DNA of 64,000 nucleotides from Xiphophorus maculatus (taxonomy: Eukaryota; Chordata; Actinopteri; Cyprinodontiformes; Poeciliidae), in contig NC_036450.1 of assembly GCF_002775205.1 (NCBI RefSeq), positions 12,915,479 through 12,979,478 of the forward strand. The letters are read 5' to 3'. The stretch's first letter is position 1; each line of letters starts with the position of its first letter. The notes under the pieces were generated by a model. The model did not search any database, was not told the origin of the DNA, and saw nothing but the letters and a program-made list of their open reading frames with translations. Below are positions 43,788 to 55,095 of this stretch, piece by piece. Both the position numbers and the translations under genes were made by a program.

Positions 43788-44465
43788 CTGGCGGCTGCCT
43801 TTGTATTCCCAGATTCCACAGAGAAATTCATTTGCAGTTTGAACCAGAGAGCAAAGATGGAAGAACAAAATTTTTTGTTGACAAAAATTACCAATTTACA
43901 GATGGACCACAGCAAGATGCAGAAGGAGAACCAAGAGCTTCAGATAATCGTGGAAAGTCTGAGGATTAAACTGGAGCGACTTAACAGAACGGACGAGACA
44001 CACAACTGGCTAAAGGAAAATAAAATACTTATAAATTCAAATGCATATTACAAGAAACAAATCAGAAAAATTCCTCTGGACCTGGAGAAAGCAAATGCAA
44101 CTATACTACAACTAAGATGTGATTATGAAGACAAATTAAGAAGAAAACATACACTGGAAGAGGAACAGAAAAAAGTGAGCCGAACTGTAGCGGCCGATTT
44201 AAGAGCAAAAACAGAAAAAATCGAGTGGCTAGAGAGAGAAAATGGAGAGTTAAATAAAGAGATTGTAGCGCTGAAGATAAAAAATGAGAGGATCAAATCC
44301 AGGGTGGCAGAAAAAAGCAAAGATGTCCAGCAAAGGGAAGAACCGGTCAGGGAAAATATCCAGGAAGAGAAACCATCAGCATGTCAGAGAGTAGGGAGAA
44401 TTTTTATGAATATGTACAATTCAGGAACGTTGCAGTATTGGGTGCCACCCTGGATTTTTTTTTAA
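43761..44465 (+). CDS. Coiled-coil protein of unknown family, array copy 1
   Basis: An intact intronless frame of 234 residues from the first ATG (MSLILSMTSLAAAF). A second in-frame ATG at 43,857 lies in a stronger context (aagATGG) and would give 202 residues starting MEEQNFLLTK. From there to about residue 205 the chain is charged and heptad-like (QKENQELQIIVESLRIKLER; LEEEQKKVSRTVAADLRAK), as expected of a long coiled coil. The tail has an aromatic end, WVPPWIFF. No domain, membrane segment or catalytic motif is visible and I cannot name a homologue. Compared with copy 2 it differs at two residues (RAK versus REK before MEEQ; LQYW versus LRYW). An upstream acceptor-like site is in frame, so the native N terminus may be longer. 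Confidence 0.55.
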   Translation: MSLILSMTSLAAAFVFPDSTEKFICSLNQRAKMEEQNFLLTKITNLQMDHSKMQKENQELQIIVESLRIKLERLNRTDETHNWLKENKILINSNAYYKKQIRKIPLDLEKANATILQLRCDYEDKLRRKHTLEEEQKKVSRTVAADLRAKTEKIEWLERENGELNKEIVALKIKNERIKSRVAEKSKDVQQREEPVRENIQEEKPSACQRVGRIFMNMYNSGTLQYWVPPWIFF

Positions 44466-44551
44466 CAGAAAAGGATATTTTGGGTTGCTGGAAATGTTGC
44501 AGGGTATGATACTGTTGGATCTGGTCGTTTTGATTACCTGCAGTTGTTTGC

Positions 44552-44874
44552 GTCTCGATTGGTTTTGTCGTGTCTCGATTGGTTTTGTCTGTTTTGATTA
44601 TCTACAACTGAGAGTAAATTCTCTTTTAAAAGAAAAGCGTGAATGAGTTGATCGCGTTCGCGTTAAAAGAAATCCTGTGTAAGAAACGCTGTGAATCCTG
44701 GGGTCTAACAGCTGAAACTAAACGGCTTTAACTTTATGCTGTTGTGATGATAATTGGATGGCGGAGTCCAGCGAGCAGCCGCTTAAATCCGTCTTAAAAG
44801 TTTCATTCGGTAAAAAAAAGGGCGGCGGAGTCCTGCGTGAAGACGCTTCAGCTCCATAACTGAAGTGTGATTGG
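44552..44874. promoter_or_regulatory. Cluster of inverted CCAAT boxes downstream of the ORF
   Basis: An 18-base direct repeat, gtctcgattggttttgtc, starts at 44,552 and 44,572 and gives two ATTGG (inverted CCAAT) elements 20 bases apart. Two more lie at 44,753 and 44,870. GATGGCGGAG at 44,757 resembles a YY1 site. The cluster recurs in each unit. It looks like an NF-Y type promoter, but the transcript is unknown. Confidence 0.4.
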
Positions 44875-45982
44875 AGGTATAAACACCTTTAGGTATTTTA
44901 TCTCATTTAAAGTAACGGGTTTGGAAGGAGCAAACCAATTGTGGATGCAGAGGCAAGAATCCTCCACTGGTTAGAGTCCAAGAAAGGATTACCACGATTG
45001 GTATTTTTAATTGTTACCCACTATAAAAAAGAAACCAGTTTTTAGAACAGCCTAGGTGTTGACAAACTGGTCTAAATTGTTTAAAATGGGTAAAAATAGC
45101 AGGAAGTGGAGAGAAGTGTTTCAATATGTGTTCGTTTAATTTCTTTTATAAATGAATTCATTTAAATTGTCCGGAATGGTAGAAAAATAACTGCAGTACT
45201 GGAGAATACACAGCAGATGGCGGCATAGCAACCATTGAACGAATTACTGCTTTATAGTTCAACAGTAAATGTAAATCAAAAGATTAACAGCAGTGAAAAT
45301 ATTGGGAGTGTGTTGAAGGGCAGGACCCTGATAAAATACAAAATATCTGAATAAATGGATAGTAAAGTACAGGAAAAAAGGTCAATTAAATACTAAAATA
45401 GAACGAGAACTATAGGATAAAATGATAAACGAAAGAAAGAGCCAAGAAATTAAGAAAACAGAAGATTGTGATGACAATGTGTTGGCAAATAAATAGATGA
45501 CTAAATGAAAAACTAACTAAATAAATACAGGAATAAGTAGATGAATATAAACAGACATTTTGTTGCAACATGAATTTCATTAGCATCAGAAACACAATTA
45601 CAACATTCTTTAATATCACCTTCATTACCGTCAGCATAATCAAACGATGGTTTCACCTAAAAAATAAATTTGTCTTGTTATTTTCCATCCGGGGAAATTA
45701 TTTTAATCCTTTTTATCAAAGAACGCAGATTTTGAATGAGATCACATCCACAGGGCACCAGGAAAACGGCTGCAAACTGAAACGACAAACAGAGATCAGA
45801 TTTTCCAAAGGCATCATTCATTTGTGTACTCATCACAAATACTTCAATTCACTGTGTGTCCGAGTGAATTCTCCAACGCTCGTGGCTCTGTGGCTGCTAT
45901 CATCGAAATAAAGGTGAAACTGCTTCTCCAAGCAGTGGCCCTCCCCCTCGAACGACAGCTTGTGTTGCAGAGTTCAGAGTCT

Positions 45983-46013
45983 GGCTTGGAGCTCAGAACT
46001 CCAAGCCAGTCTG
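45983..46013. repeat. Hairpin in the replacement block
   Basis: CTGGCTTGGAG and its exact complement CTCCAAGCCAG are separated by seven bases. No associated gene is recognised. Confidence 0.75.
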
Positions 46014-49000
46014 TATGTAGTTAGCCATGAGCAACTCATCACGTAACGCCTTATCTCCTACTTTGTCCAGTTCTGCTCATTAAATGGTGGATGTGATCCC
46101 TTCAATGTACGTTTCTATTATAATATACTATAGCTCCTAACCGATGGAAAACACCAAAACCCTGTAATCATTTGCTTCAAAAGACATGTTTCCAAAGTAA
46201 CGTTTTGCCGGAATATCAAACAAATGCAGATCTTTTCTTAAACCAATCTTGTAAAAATAGGATCAAACAAACGAAACAAAACAAAACAAAACAAATCTTA
46301 TCGGTTATTTGTCTAAATCATTTTACATGCGTTTCTCAAATAAAATTCAAAAAAAAAAAAATTAAACCTGGAGAAATTATAATGTAAATGTATGCCTTAA
46401 CAAATCCAAACATTTTCAAAATATACCAATTTTCACCTCGGCTTTTACTCGTCGTCGAATTTAAAGTTTTATTCAAAATCGTTTTAAATGGATGCAAATC
46501 AAAACAAAAATCAAGTTTAGAAAAACCATTATATTCCCACCTGCGTACTTTCACTGATCAGCGATAACTTCAATCAATGACAGATTCTTCAAAACATTTC
46601 TTAAAACATTCATGCTCCATTAAATTAATGCTCTGAAAATGGCTGACACAATAATATTTTAATTTCTATAATTATTTTCCCAAGTTAATTAACCAAAATA
46701 TGCTTCATTATCACTATAAATTTATCTATTTTCTCAAAATATGTTAGCCCATTATCAGAACATCCTTTAATGGAGAACAACTCAAATCCATTCAAAATAA
46801 GCACATATTTCACCAGACAATATCTTTCCTTTCACTTTTATGTGTAGCACAGATCAGACATGTTCTTCAAAAATTTGTTTAAGTATTATAAAAGATGAAC
46901 CCATACATCTTCTCCCCCTTTGATACATTACTGACTCATGTATCACTATTTCTAGTATGTGAAATAACGATGTTGATGAAACAGGGTTATTATTTTAGCT
47001 GAGAAAAATCCACCCATATTCAATGCTGCCCCTGTCCTAACAGGCAAACATTTCAAAACAAACAGAACAATTTATTATAGCATACTTTAAACCTTCAAGA
47101 TTGCTATTTTCAAAAAAAAAAAACATTTCACATTACAGTTCTAAAACTCAGTATTCAATTTTACTCTCATGATTATCAAATAATTCGTTGTAGAAAACTT
47201 CTCAAAAATTTTCAGCAGTGTTTGACAAAGCATGTGTACCAATTAAGACTCTGCGAAGGTTTTGCATAAACGAACCAGAGAGACGTTGAAGAAAAAAATT
47301 CAAACACAGTTAACAAAGAAAATCCAAAAATAATAAGTGGGCCCCTACTGAAATCAACATAACAAAAAACAACACAGGTAGTAACAGAACGACGTAAGCA
47401 CAAACTGACCTAATAAGACATGAGGGGAACTTAGATAACGGCTGATCAGACCATTAACACACTAAGGGGTAATTAAACACAAAATCCTAACAAATACTGG
47501 TCAGTAAATCACTAAATCTACAAATGAAAAGAAAGTAAACTAAAGATCAAATTTCCCCCTCCCCCTTTCGGAACAAAATAAGAGGAAACTGGTAACTCAA
47601 AATGAATTCGTGATATTTAACAAAATACAGAAGAACTGACACGTAAAGTTAACTAAATGAGTGCACATCAAATAGCCAACTAAGGAGTCAGACTAATGAA
47701 AACAAATTTAAAGATAAAAATCTAAACTACTCACTACTCACTATATAAAGTAATATGAAAGGAAACCAGAAAATCATTACCAAGAGTGTCAGCGTGTGAC
47801 AGTTGACTCAGTGTTTTGACGCTAAAAACTTATATTTAACATTTTCCACATTATTCCTTACTCACTATGTATTCGCTTGTTTAAACTATCTACATTAAAG
47901 AGAAAATGTTTCACTAAAGCTAGGAAACCAAACTGCATCAAAAATCCTGTCTTATGTGATGAGAAAAGACTCTCTACTCCTTCCTATAATCTATAATGTG
48001 AAACAATACCCTAAAATTTAAACAGCCAATCTCTATGTTCCATAGGAAAAAAGAAAAATTAAATCCTTTTGTACTTTTAGATTTCACAATCTAAATTTGA
48101 AAGTCACTACACCAGTCTGAGCAATCTCCATTGTCAGACCATAAAACAAATTCCTAAGCCCACCATAAAACCCCCTTTTCACCTCTCGGAGGAACTATTT
48201 GTATGGCAGGAAAAAGAGCCAATAAGGATTTCAGGAAGAACTCCCAATTCTTTAAATTTATTAGTAGGCTTTGTCAGTGAAAGCATCAGATATGTTTTAG
48301 TTCCTTCTACTTTTAAAATGAACTTACATGCAGATATTTTGTCAGGCAGTACTGTAAACGATGGGAGAGAGTATAATTTGCCTTACAGCTGCTGGTGCTC
48401 CCATGCTGAACTTCTGTGAGCAGAGGTTGCTTCGCACTTAAAATTAGTGGTATACAAAGAGGCTTCACATGTTAATTAGTTGAATCTAGTGGGGGTAGAA
48501 GTTACAGCACAGCTGTAGCTTATTCTCCCGTGCTGAACTTCTGTGAATGGGGTTATAACTTCTCCTTGAGCTCCATTAGTCTCATGTCTAAATAAACATA
48601 CTTGTCGCTTCTTCTTGTTTTGTTCTATTTATTTATTTTCCTTAATTTTCTTATTTTATTCGCAGCCCTCTCGTCTGTCCACAGGCACTATTTAATCATC
48701 TCTTATTACAGTTTAATATTGATTCTCTACAATAGTTCCATATAATGTTTTTTATTAACCAATAAGTTATATCAAACTTAATGTTATCCTTCAACAACAA
48801 ATGTTGTAAATTTCAGCAAACTTTTCTATATTTAACCAATTTCTATTTAACAAGAGAGGAACTTCTAATTCATCCTGTCTAATTATCCGTAAGTCCTGTA
48901 GATTTAACAATATTTTATCTATCTTAAAGTTTTGGTCTGTTTGAAAAAGACTGATTATGAAAATATCTAGAGTCAGTTGCATATTGCAGTTTGTTGTTAT

Positions 49001-50149
49001 CTGAACAATTACCTCTTACAGTTAGAGCCTGTTTCTCTAAAAATCTACGTTTTTTCTTATCCTCAACTCATGAAAAAAGTCCTATTTTACTCATTGTATG
49101 TTATTCCATTTTCCTACTACCTTCACAGCCTTAGAAGGAATAATTAACATTTAAGCTAATATTTTAGTTGTCAACGCTATATACTTTTTAGTTTATTTAT
49201 TTCTCTACCCAATCATGTGTATTTATCTATTAATTTGCCAAGACAGCATTTCTACAATCCTCTGTGACCTAATTTTCTTGGCTTGTTCTTTCTGTCTTTC
49301 TATATTTATTTATTTATTCATTTATTTAACCTTAGAACCCATAAGTTATGTTCAATTTGTTCAGATGATTTATTTTATCAAGATACTATCCTTTAATCAC
49401 CTTCCTAACTTTACACTGCAGTTCACACTAACTGCTGTTATCGTTTAATTTTAAGAAGTTAGTTCAATTTAACACAGAGGATGTTTGTAAAATCTAGAAA
49501 TTTTGCACCATCAAACAGCACTGAGAAATTGCTCTGTATTTATATGACATAAAATACCAAATGGTATCTTATCTCCAATCACACACTCTTTCAGACCAAC
49601 ACGAATGACAACACAAACGAAGACAAAAAACACAAAACACAACACATCTGGCCAAGTTTTATAGTCAGTCAAAATTTCCTCAGTCCCCAAGTGTCAGTCT
49701 GTGGTCATTATTCTATCAAATTTAACTATAATTTTTATCAAATTTACTGAAGCTTCAGGAATTGTCCAATGGTTTGTTAACATTTTTCACGAATTCAACT
49801 AATTTTAAACTCAAGTCTTCAGGAACGTATTTAAAAATAGCGTGCACGTTTAAAAAGAGACATCTCAGAATTATGTTAAACTCAAACCACAACCAATAAT
49901 TTTGTTGTCTGGTACCAGTTTAATTTACTTAACTGTAATGTGTATTTTTATTTATTTATCTTGTAAACTAAACGACCACGTTTTCGCCATCGTTCTACTT
50001 TCCCCGTTAAGACGAACCCCGACCATAAAATAGCGTATAGCACGTGTCGCAACTCAGCGTCCATAATAACTTTACAATAAAACGCAGCATAAGCCACCCA
50101 AATTCACACAAACAGCGCTATCCAAACAACTTAATACTCTGCTCAAACA

Positions 50150-50390
50150 CACAGCCTGCCCGAACTCGCGCACGCGCACACACACGGTCACACACACACA
50201 TACTCACACACATACTCGCACACCTATCCAACAGGGGACACAGATACACACGCAAATACACACGCAGCTACACACATGCACACATACACACACCTAGAGC
50301 TCTGGAGCACACAGCCTCGTGTCGCGGCAACAAGCACACATCGCGACACACAGAGAAACACAAAGAAACACAGAGACACAAAACACAGTT
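50150..50390. repeat. CA-rich simple-sequence region
   Basis: Interrupted cacaca tracts with varied spacers (catactcacacac, cacatgcacacatacacac). The 126-codon frame across it is rich in His, Thr and Arg and is an artefact of the repeat. Confidence 0.8.
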
Positions 50391-50639
50391 TCGGACAGAC
50401 GTACAAGACAGAGGGAAAAAATAATCAAAGTCTACCCCAAACTATTTTCAGAATCTAAAGCCTACCGCAGACTATGTTCCAAAGCGTCCCGTAAACTATT
50501 TTAAAAGCGTACCAAACACTACTGACAAAGCTTCCCGCAGCTATTGTAGCTTCCCGCAAACTATTTTAAAATGTACCACACACTCAGCAAACCTACCCCA
50601 GGTTATTTTACCGTATTACTCTGAAAATCTACCTCAAAG

Positions 50640-50884
50640 CTTGCCTCAAGCTAAACCAAGAATTTACCACAAATTCTATCCGTCGGCCTACCTCAGACCT
50701 ATCTAGTTCAGACACAAAATACACAAAGCTTGCCTCAAGCTAAACCAAGAATTTACCACAAATTCTGTCTGTCGGCCTACCTCAGACCTATCTAGTTCAA
50801 ACAAAATACACAAAGCTTGCCTCAAGCTAAACCAAGAATTTACCACAAATTCTGTCTGTCGGCCTACCTCAGACCTATCTAGTG
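50640..50884. repeat. Three tandem copies of an 87-89 bp sequence
   Basis: Copies begin at 50,640, 50,729 and 50,816 with cttgcctcaagctaaaccaa and share accacaaattct and cggcctacctcagaccta. The last copy is truncated at ctatctag. Degenerate relatives of 'ctacc-cagactatt' extend from about 50,430 to 50,980. If the LTR is real, this lies in the leader of a minus-strand retroelement. Confidence 0.85.
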
Positions 50885-51366
50885 TACCACACACCAATAC
50901 TTGATTACTATTTCTCAAAATCTAAAGCCTACCCCAGGCTATTTTACCGTAACAGTCTACCTCAGACTATTCAAAGTGTACCACACACTCAAACTAAATT
51001 TTAATACACAATTTCCTTTCAATTTAGAGGCACAAGACTAAATCCTCAGGGCAAAAGAACAATAATGAAGAAAAACCCAGCCTTTTTGACAATAGGGTAG
51101 CAAATCCTATGTCCGGAACCGCCACGATCCTCTTGTTTCCTGTGTATTGCAATCCAATCAGTAATTCACTGGCTATTTTAAAGACACAATCTATCTATCT
51201 CTGCAGCTCCGAAAACTCCGCGCGGCTGGATACAGCCACAACAATCCAGCTCGCCTTTTTCCCAGCACACGGCGGTGCAAACAACAAAAGAATAATGAAA
51301 AGTATCTCACCTCACCGAGCCGAACCAGGCCAACGCGTGACAGAGCCGCCCGCTCAAAATCCGCAA

Positions 51367-51381
51367 CCGAACGAGCCCCCA
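51367..51381 (-). other. Primer-binding site like tRNA-Pro
   Basis: On the minus strand TGGGGGCTCGTTCGG starts three bases after the CA end of the LTR. It matches the tRNA-Pro primer-binding site typical of gammaretrovirus-like elements at all but one of these 15 positions. The match then decays. Confidence 0.65.
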
Positions 51382-51384
51382 AAT

Positions 51385-52067
51385 TGTTAAGGAGAAAAGT
51401 TATTATGTTAGCTTAAATTTTGGAAAAGCATGGCTCTCCTTTTCCTCCTGTTAGCCGGGTCGAGCGGGGTTCTCCGTGAGCGTCCTGCAACCGCGTGCTG
51501 CTAAAACGAAACAACAACAAAACGTGTTGACGTCACAGATCACGGAGTTTTAATCTCATACAAAGCAATCGACAACAAAGTTGCAGAGATACAGAGATAT
51601 GCATTTTCTCATAAAAATAAGACACACAAGGGAAGACACACGAAACACATAAGACAGACAAAGGCGCCCACGTGGAGTAAAAAAGATGGAAAAAAACTCT
51701 CACTCCGTTTTCTGGCCTGGAATTTTTAAACAGAAGAGGAGTTTCCCTATTTAATATATGCAAAAAAGGCGTTCTGCTCTTCGTCCAATTAGAACTCCCT
51801 CAGGCCCCCAAAGAAAGTTGGGACTTCCTGATTTATAGCAAAGGTGTCTGTTTTTTATCTAAGTAAAGGCGGACCACTTCGTGCCCATCTCCATCCGACC
51901 CGGGCCGAGAGGCGCCAAGAAGTCTCTGACCCCTTTCGGACTGTAAATTTTATTACTCTGTGTGTCAGCGGGGGAGGAAAAGGGCCCCGCCTGAACGTCC
52001 GCCATTGTGAGCTCCCCCATGCTCCACAGAAAACTGTTCCAAATAAAGTGTTGGCTATCCCTTTACA
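51385..52067 (-). mobile_element. Long terminal repeat of an endogenous retrovirus-like element
   Basis: Read on the minus strand this 683-bp segment starts TGTAAAGGGATAGCC and ends CTCCTTAACA, giving the required TG...CA termini. It has an AT-rich TATA-like stretch (about 51,750-51,760) and an ATTAAA signal (51,548-51,553). A tRNA-Pro-like primer-binding site follows at once, so it would be the 5' LTR of a leftward element. I saw no second LTR and no gag, pol or env reading frames in the 5.8 kb to the left, so the element is a coding-less derivative, a solo end, or heavily decayed. Confidence 0.65.
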
Positions 52068-52121
52068 CATGTTGTAAGATTAAGTGTATTTTTAGCATTA
52101 AATAATTATTTTCCTTAGCAA

Positions 52122-53367
52122 GGGCCAGATTTGATAAAGTGAAGATGCTCGGGGGCCAATAGTTTGCTCGGACATTTTTTAACTACAAAAGTTTCATGCA
52201 AATACACACTGTTATAAAAGAATTTTCATTGTCACAATTATCTTTATTTTTCAAATGACAAAATAACCAAATATAAGCCACTCAGGCAAATGAGAACAAC
52301 TCTAAAAACCCAAATTCTGCCTTTCATTCATATCTGGAGAGTCAGATAACATTGAACAAACTGTATGAAATACCTTAAATTTACATGAGTTTAAAAATAT
52401 CTTTGCCTCAAGAACATTTTAAACAGGAGTTATAAGTAATGCAAAGTTGTCTATTATTATTAAATCTTAAAACAAGTGAATTTTGCTCTTGTCATTTACA
52501 ATATCTTTCAGAAAGTAATAGTTTGTCACATCTACAGGTTCATAACATCAACAGTAATAACCAAATCTTACTCAAGAGTTTAATAAAATTAAGTGCCATA
52601 AATGTTCGATTCGCTCTTCACTGCTGATAGTGACAGACGTTGCCGTTCAAAACACTCAGTTTCATGTCTTCAACTCTCAGTGCCACACTGTTACATGCCA
52701 GGCAAACATTCGCAAATTCTTGCTTCTTCTCAGGGCAAAATGTTCTCCACCATTTTCATAACAGTCTTTGATAAATGTACCTCCAGTAGAAGGTTTGCCA
52801 TGTTTAGCTATTAACATTAACATCGTAGCTTGCTTTGGTGGTATTTTCTTTTGACTCACAGGCCCACGTGAAGAATCGCTGTTGCGATGCCAGTGCAGCT
52901 TGGAGCTGCTTCAGTTTTTCAGCACGGTCACTTCCTGTTAGCTTGTTGTATGTGTTAGCATGTTTACTCTGGAAGTGTCTCTTTACGTTGAAATCCTTAA
53001 ACAAGGCAACCGTCTCATTACAAATTAGACAAGCACAATCGCCCTGATTTTCAGTGAAGAAGTGTTATAATTCCCATCTCTCTTGAAAGCGGCGGCCCTC
53101 ACTGTAAACTTGTTTTCTTTGCAGTGGCCATGGCAGAAATGAATGGAGAGGGGTTCGCTGCACGGAGGCAGAGACTGATAGTATTAAAGTGGTGCTGCCA
53201 CCATTTGGTGAAAGGAGGAATTACAGTTTCAAGTTTTATGATTTATTTATTCTGTTTGACAGTGCAGGCGGGCCATAAATAATACATTATAAGACCGAAG
53301 CTGCGGGCCGTATGAAATCTGACCGCGGGCCGTGATTGGCCCTCGGGCCGGACTTTGGACATGCCTG
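52122..53367 (-). mobile_element. hAT element copy A, left end missing
   Basis: Same element as the two complete copies further right but lacking about 27 bases at its left end, where it abuts the replacement block. The right end ...ggacatgcctg is intact and followed by one GTTTATGG. On the minus strand it retains a BED-finger-like frame (ACLICNETVALFK, then RHFQSKHANTYNKLTG) and, in another frame, a transposase piece (LIAKHGKPSTGGTFIKDC). Frame breaks make it non-functional. Confidence 0.85.
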
Positions 53368-54390
53368 GTTTATGGGAACCAGAGAGCAGACCAGAGCCAG
53401 ACAGCGAGCAACTGATCCGCCTGTACACACTGCTGTAAACACCGTCCTGCTTCACAAGAAGCATGCAAAACTAATAAAGCGAAATAACACGGAGACCTTA
53501 AGGAACACGGCCATATTTTTCTAAAAGCAACAACTTTGAACCTGAACAGTCAGCTGAACTAGAACTCCGACACCAGAGCTGCTCTACTGTTAAGCTATGG
53601 GCTTGTTGTGCTTCAGAAGCAAAAAGCCTAAACCGTAAAATCCCCATTACTTAGTCTCTGACACTAACGACAATAAACCACATAATATACTTGAAAACAA
53701 GGTAAAAACATTGTCCGTTAGAATGGATGAAAAATGTTTAGATACTTAAATAGCACATTTTTACAAGAAAAATGTCTATCATAAGCTAAAGCTAATGTTA
53801 GCCACAAAGTTTAAAGAAAGTAAAACTCACCTTCGTATCTGTGTATAACGAGGCGAACATCTTAAAACCTTTCTCCAGCTTACTTGTCGGGGCTTCATGT
53901 ACATCATTAATTGTTACCTTGGACAAGCCCTGCAAATACCCAGTGTAAAGAGCCTTTTTCAATAGATCGGAAAAGATTGAGCCGCTTTTCCCCGAACGCA
54001 GAAGCTGAGGTGCAAAGAGCTCAACAGTTCAGAGTTTCTCATAAATCCTTTATTGTCACTATTTAAATATCATATTCATTGTTCCAGGTAGGGGAAGCCA
54101 TGCTTTGCTGCATTTTACAATGAACTTAAGTTTTATATCCAGACTATCAAAGACAAAAAATAGCTATTAAAACTATTGAAATCTGTACTGCTTTGAATGA
54201 ACAGTTGGGAACCGAAGCCCCGTAGCTTTTTCTTCATCTTGAATATATTTATCTGTATTTGTTTTTTTTCTGGAGGCAGAACAAATGTTTCACTCTGTCG
54301 TTGTACAGTTTGTCTGTGAATAAAGTTTAAAAAAAAACATCCCCCCTCCCCCACACCCAACAGACTTCTTGTGGCTTTGATGTCACAGTG

Positions 54391-55095
54391 ATGTCACTCA
54401 TTCTGTCTATGACATCACTGGCGGCTGCCTTTGTATTCCCAGATTCCACAGAGAAATTCATTTGCAGTTTGAACCAGAGAGAAAAGATGGAAGAACAAAA
54501 TTTTTTGTTGACAAAAATTACCAATTTACAGATGGACCACAGCAAGATGCAGAAGGAGAACCAAGAGCTTCAGATAATCGTGGAAAGTCTGAGGATTAAA
54601 CTGGAGCGACTTAACAGAACGGACGAGACACACAACTGGCTAAAGGAAAATAAAATACTTATAAATTCAAATGCATATTACAAGAAACAAATCAGAAAAA
54701 TTCCTCTGGACCTGGAGAAAGCAAATGCAACTATACTACAACTAAGATGTGATTATGAAGACAAATTAAGAAGAAAACATACACTGGAAGAGGAACAGAA
54801 AAAAGTGAGCCGAACTGTAGCGGCCGATTTAAGAGCAAAAACAGAAAAAATCGAGTGGCTAGAGAGAGAAAATGGAGAGTTAAATAAAGAGATTGTAGCG
54901 CTGAAGATAAAAAATGAGAGGATCAAATCCAGGGTGGCAGAAAAAAGCAAAGATGTCCAGCAAAGGGAAGAACCGGTCAGGGAAAATATCCAGGAAGAGA
55001 AACCATCAGCATGTCAGAGAGTAGGGAGAATTTTTATGAATATGTACAATTCAGGAACGTTGCGGTATTGGGTGCCACCCTGGATTTTTTTTTAA
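54391..55095 (+). CDS. Coiled-coil protein of unknown family, array copy 2
   Basis: Second intact copy, 234 residues, with the alternative strong ATG at 54,487. Against copy 1 it has Glu instead of Ala just before MEEQNF, and Arg instead of Gln in the LRYW tail. No other amino-acid change was noticed and no stop or frameshift. Upstream sequence back to the hAT insertion site is the same length as in copy 1 (1,013 bases from end of target site to frame start) and virtually identical. The upstream unit boundary, including the X-box promoter, is missing because the replacement block took its place. Confidence 0.55.
   Translation: MSLILSMTSLAAAFVFPDSTEKFICSLNQREKMEEQNFLLTKITNLQMDHSKMQKENQELQIIVESLRIKLERLNRTDETHNWLKENKILINSNAYYKKQIRKIPLDLEKANATILQLRCDYEDKLRRKHTLEEEQKKVSRTVAADLRAKTEKIEWLERENGELNKEIVALKIKNERIKSRVAEKSKDVQQREEPVRENIQEEKPSACQRVGRIFMNMYNSGTLRYWVPPWIFF

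Larger units (their letters stand above)
45551..52121. other. 6.57-kb unrelated block replacing part of a tandem unit
   Basis: Homology to the tandem unit stops after atgaatataa (45,550) and resumes at gggccagattt (about 52,122), already 27 bases inside the hAT element. About 1.2 kb of unit sequence is missing in exchange. The block is AT-rich, has no credible protein-coding frame, and includes a CA-rich stretch (50,150-50,390), an 87-89 bp repeat and an LTR. The LTR does not reach the right junction (about 54 extra bases), so this is not a simple retroelement insertion. A rearrangement or an assembly join is possible. Confidence 0.8.

Noticed and set aside
44123-44320. 65-codon minus-strand frame recurring in all units
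   Set aside because: It is a shadow of the coiled-coil ORF; Phe/Ser-rich composition is the complement of Lys/Glu codons.
47555-47575. Purine tract (complement of ttccccctccccctttc) as the polypurine tract of the leftward retroelement
   Set aside because: The sequence following it on the minus strand does not match the TGTAAAGGG start of the LTR, so no 3' LTR is supported there.
50044-50424. 126-codon frame rich in His, Thr and Arg
   Set aside because: It is produced by the CA-rich simple repeat.
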